A DNA stretch of 12,209 nt from Aquifex sp964425585. Its GTDB lineage: Bacteria; Aquificota; Aquificia; Aquificales; Aquificaceae. A program made the translations under genes and the position numbers. The notes below the pieces were generated by a model. That model made no database searches. It was not told the origin of the DNA and worked only from the letters and a program-made list of their open reading frames with translations. Below are positions 12,208 to 12,209 of the stretch, in pieces. Each line of letters starts with the position of its first letter. Position 1 is the first letter of the stretch. The stretch lies in assembly GCA_964425585.1 (NCBI GenBank), contig CAYRMG010000036.1:1-12209 (forward strand), written 5' to 3'.

Positions 12208-12209
12208 AT

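Overview
The window comes from a hyperthermophilic bacterium of the Aquificaceae, probably Aquifex or a close relative. Three things point there. The prephenate dehydrogenase matches the Aquifex aeolicus enzyme as I remember it, motif for motif, with a constant offset of 29 residues. The codon use is thermophile-like, rich in AGG/AGA arginine, ATA isoleucine and charged residues. The gene set combines futalosine-pathway menaquinone synthesis, an inositol-1-phosphate synthase and a family 1 encapsulin. No search was run, so the genus is an inference. The DNA is compact: twelve protein genes, no RNA genes, mobile elements or CRISPR, and no gene-free stretch longer than 195 bases.

Layout. At the left edge is a truncated outer-membrane porin gene on the minus strand (1-395) with a near-perfect sigma-70 promoter. 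It diverges from a cold-shock protein gene (591-800) that has a structured leader. Next is mqnA (843-1556), which meets ino1 (1557-2666, minus) stop codon to stop codon. ino1 diverges from a rightward group of four genes: an FMN-type split-barrel protein (2816-3250), a priA homologue (3262-5298), an encapsulin shell protein (5323-6168) and an RluD-type pseudouridine synthase (6181-7131). Converging on that group, and overlapping it by 34 bases, is the leftward pair tyrA-exbB (8389-7098). A 43-base divergent gap separates tyrA from a rightward pair, a DegT/DnrJ-type aminotransferase (8433-9479) and lepA (9499-11304). lepA overlaps by 24 bases the end of a leftward ketopantoate reductase gene (12207-11281).

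How the genes relate. Most neighbours belong to unrelated pathways, as is common in Aquificaceae: quinone, tyrosine and pantothenate synthesis, inositol solute or lipid synthesis, replication restart, ribosome biogenesis and translation. The clearest organising signal is translational. Five genes (porin, csp, ino1, split barrel, encapsulin) have strong Shine-Dalgarno sites, three of them the same nonamer AAGGAGGTG. exbB has a modest site. mqnA, priA, rluD, tyrA, the aminotransferase gene and lepA have none that I can see.

Most worth a second look: (1) the PriA homologue keeps the family's DNA-binding, zinc and C-terminal regions but appears to have lost every helicase/ATPase motif; (2) the encapsulin has no recognisable cargo gene beside it and carries its only two cysteines in an enlarged E-loop-like region; (3) the csp leader can fold into a 5'-end hairpin that competes with pairing to its own ribosome binding site; (4) tyrA and the aminotransferase gene may use mirror-image, nearly leaderless promoters.
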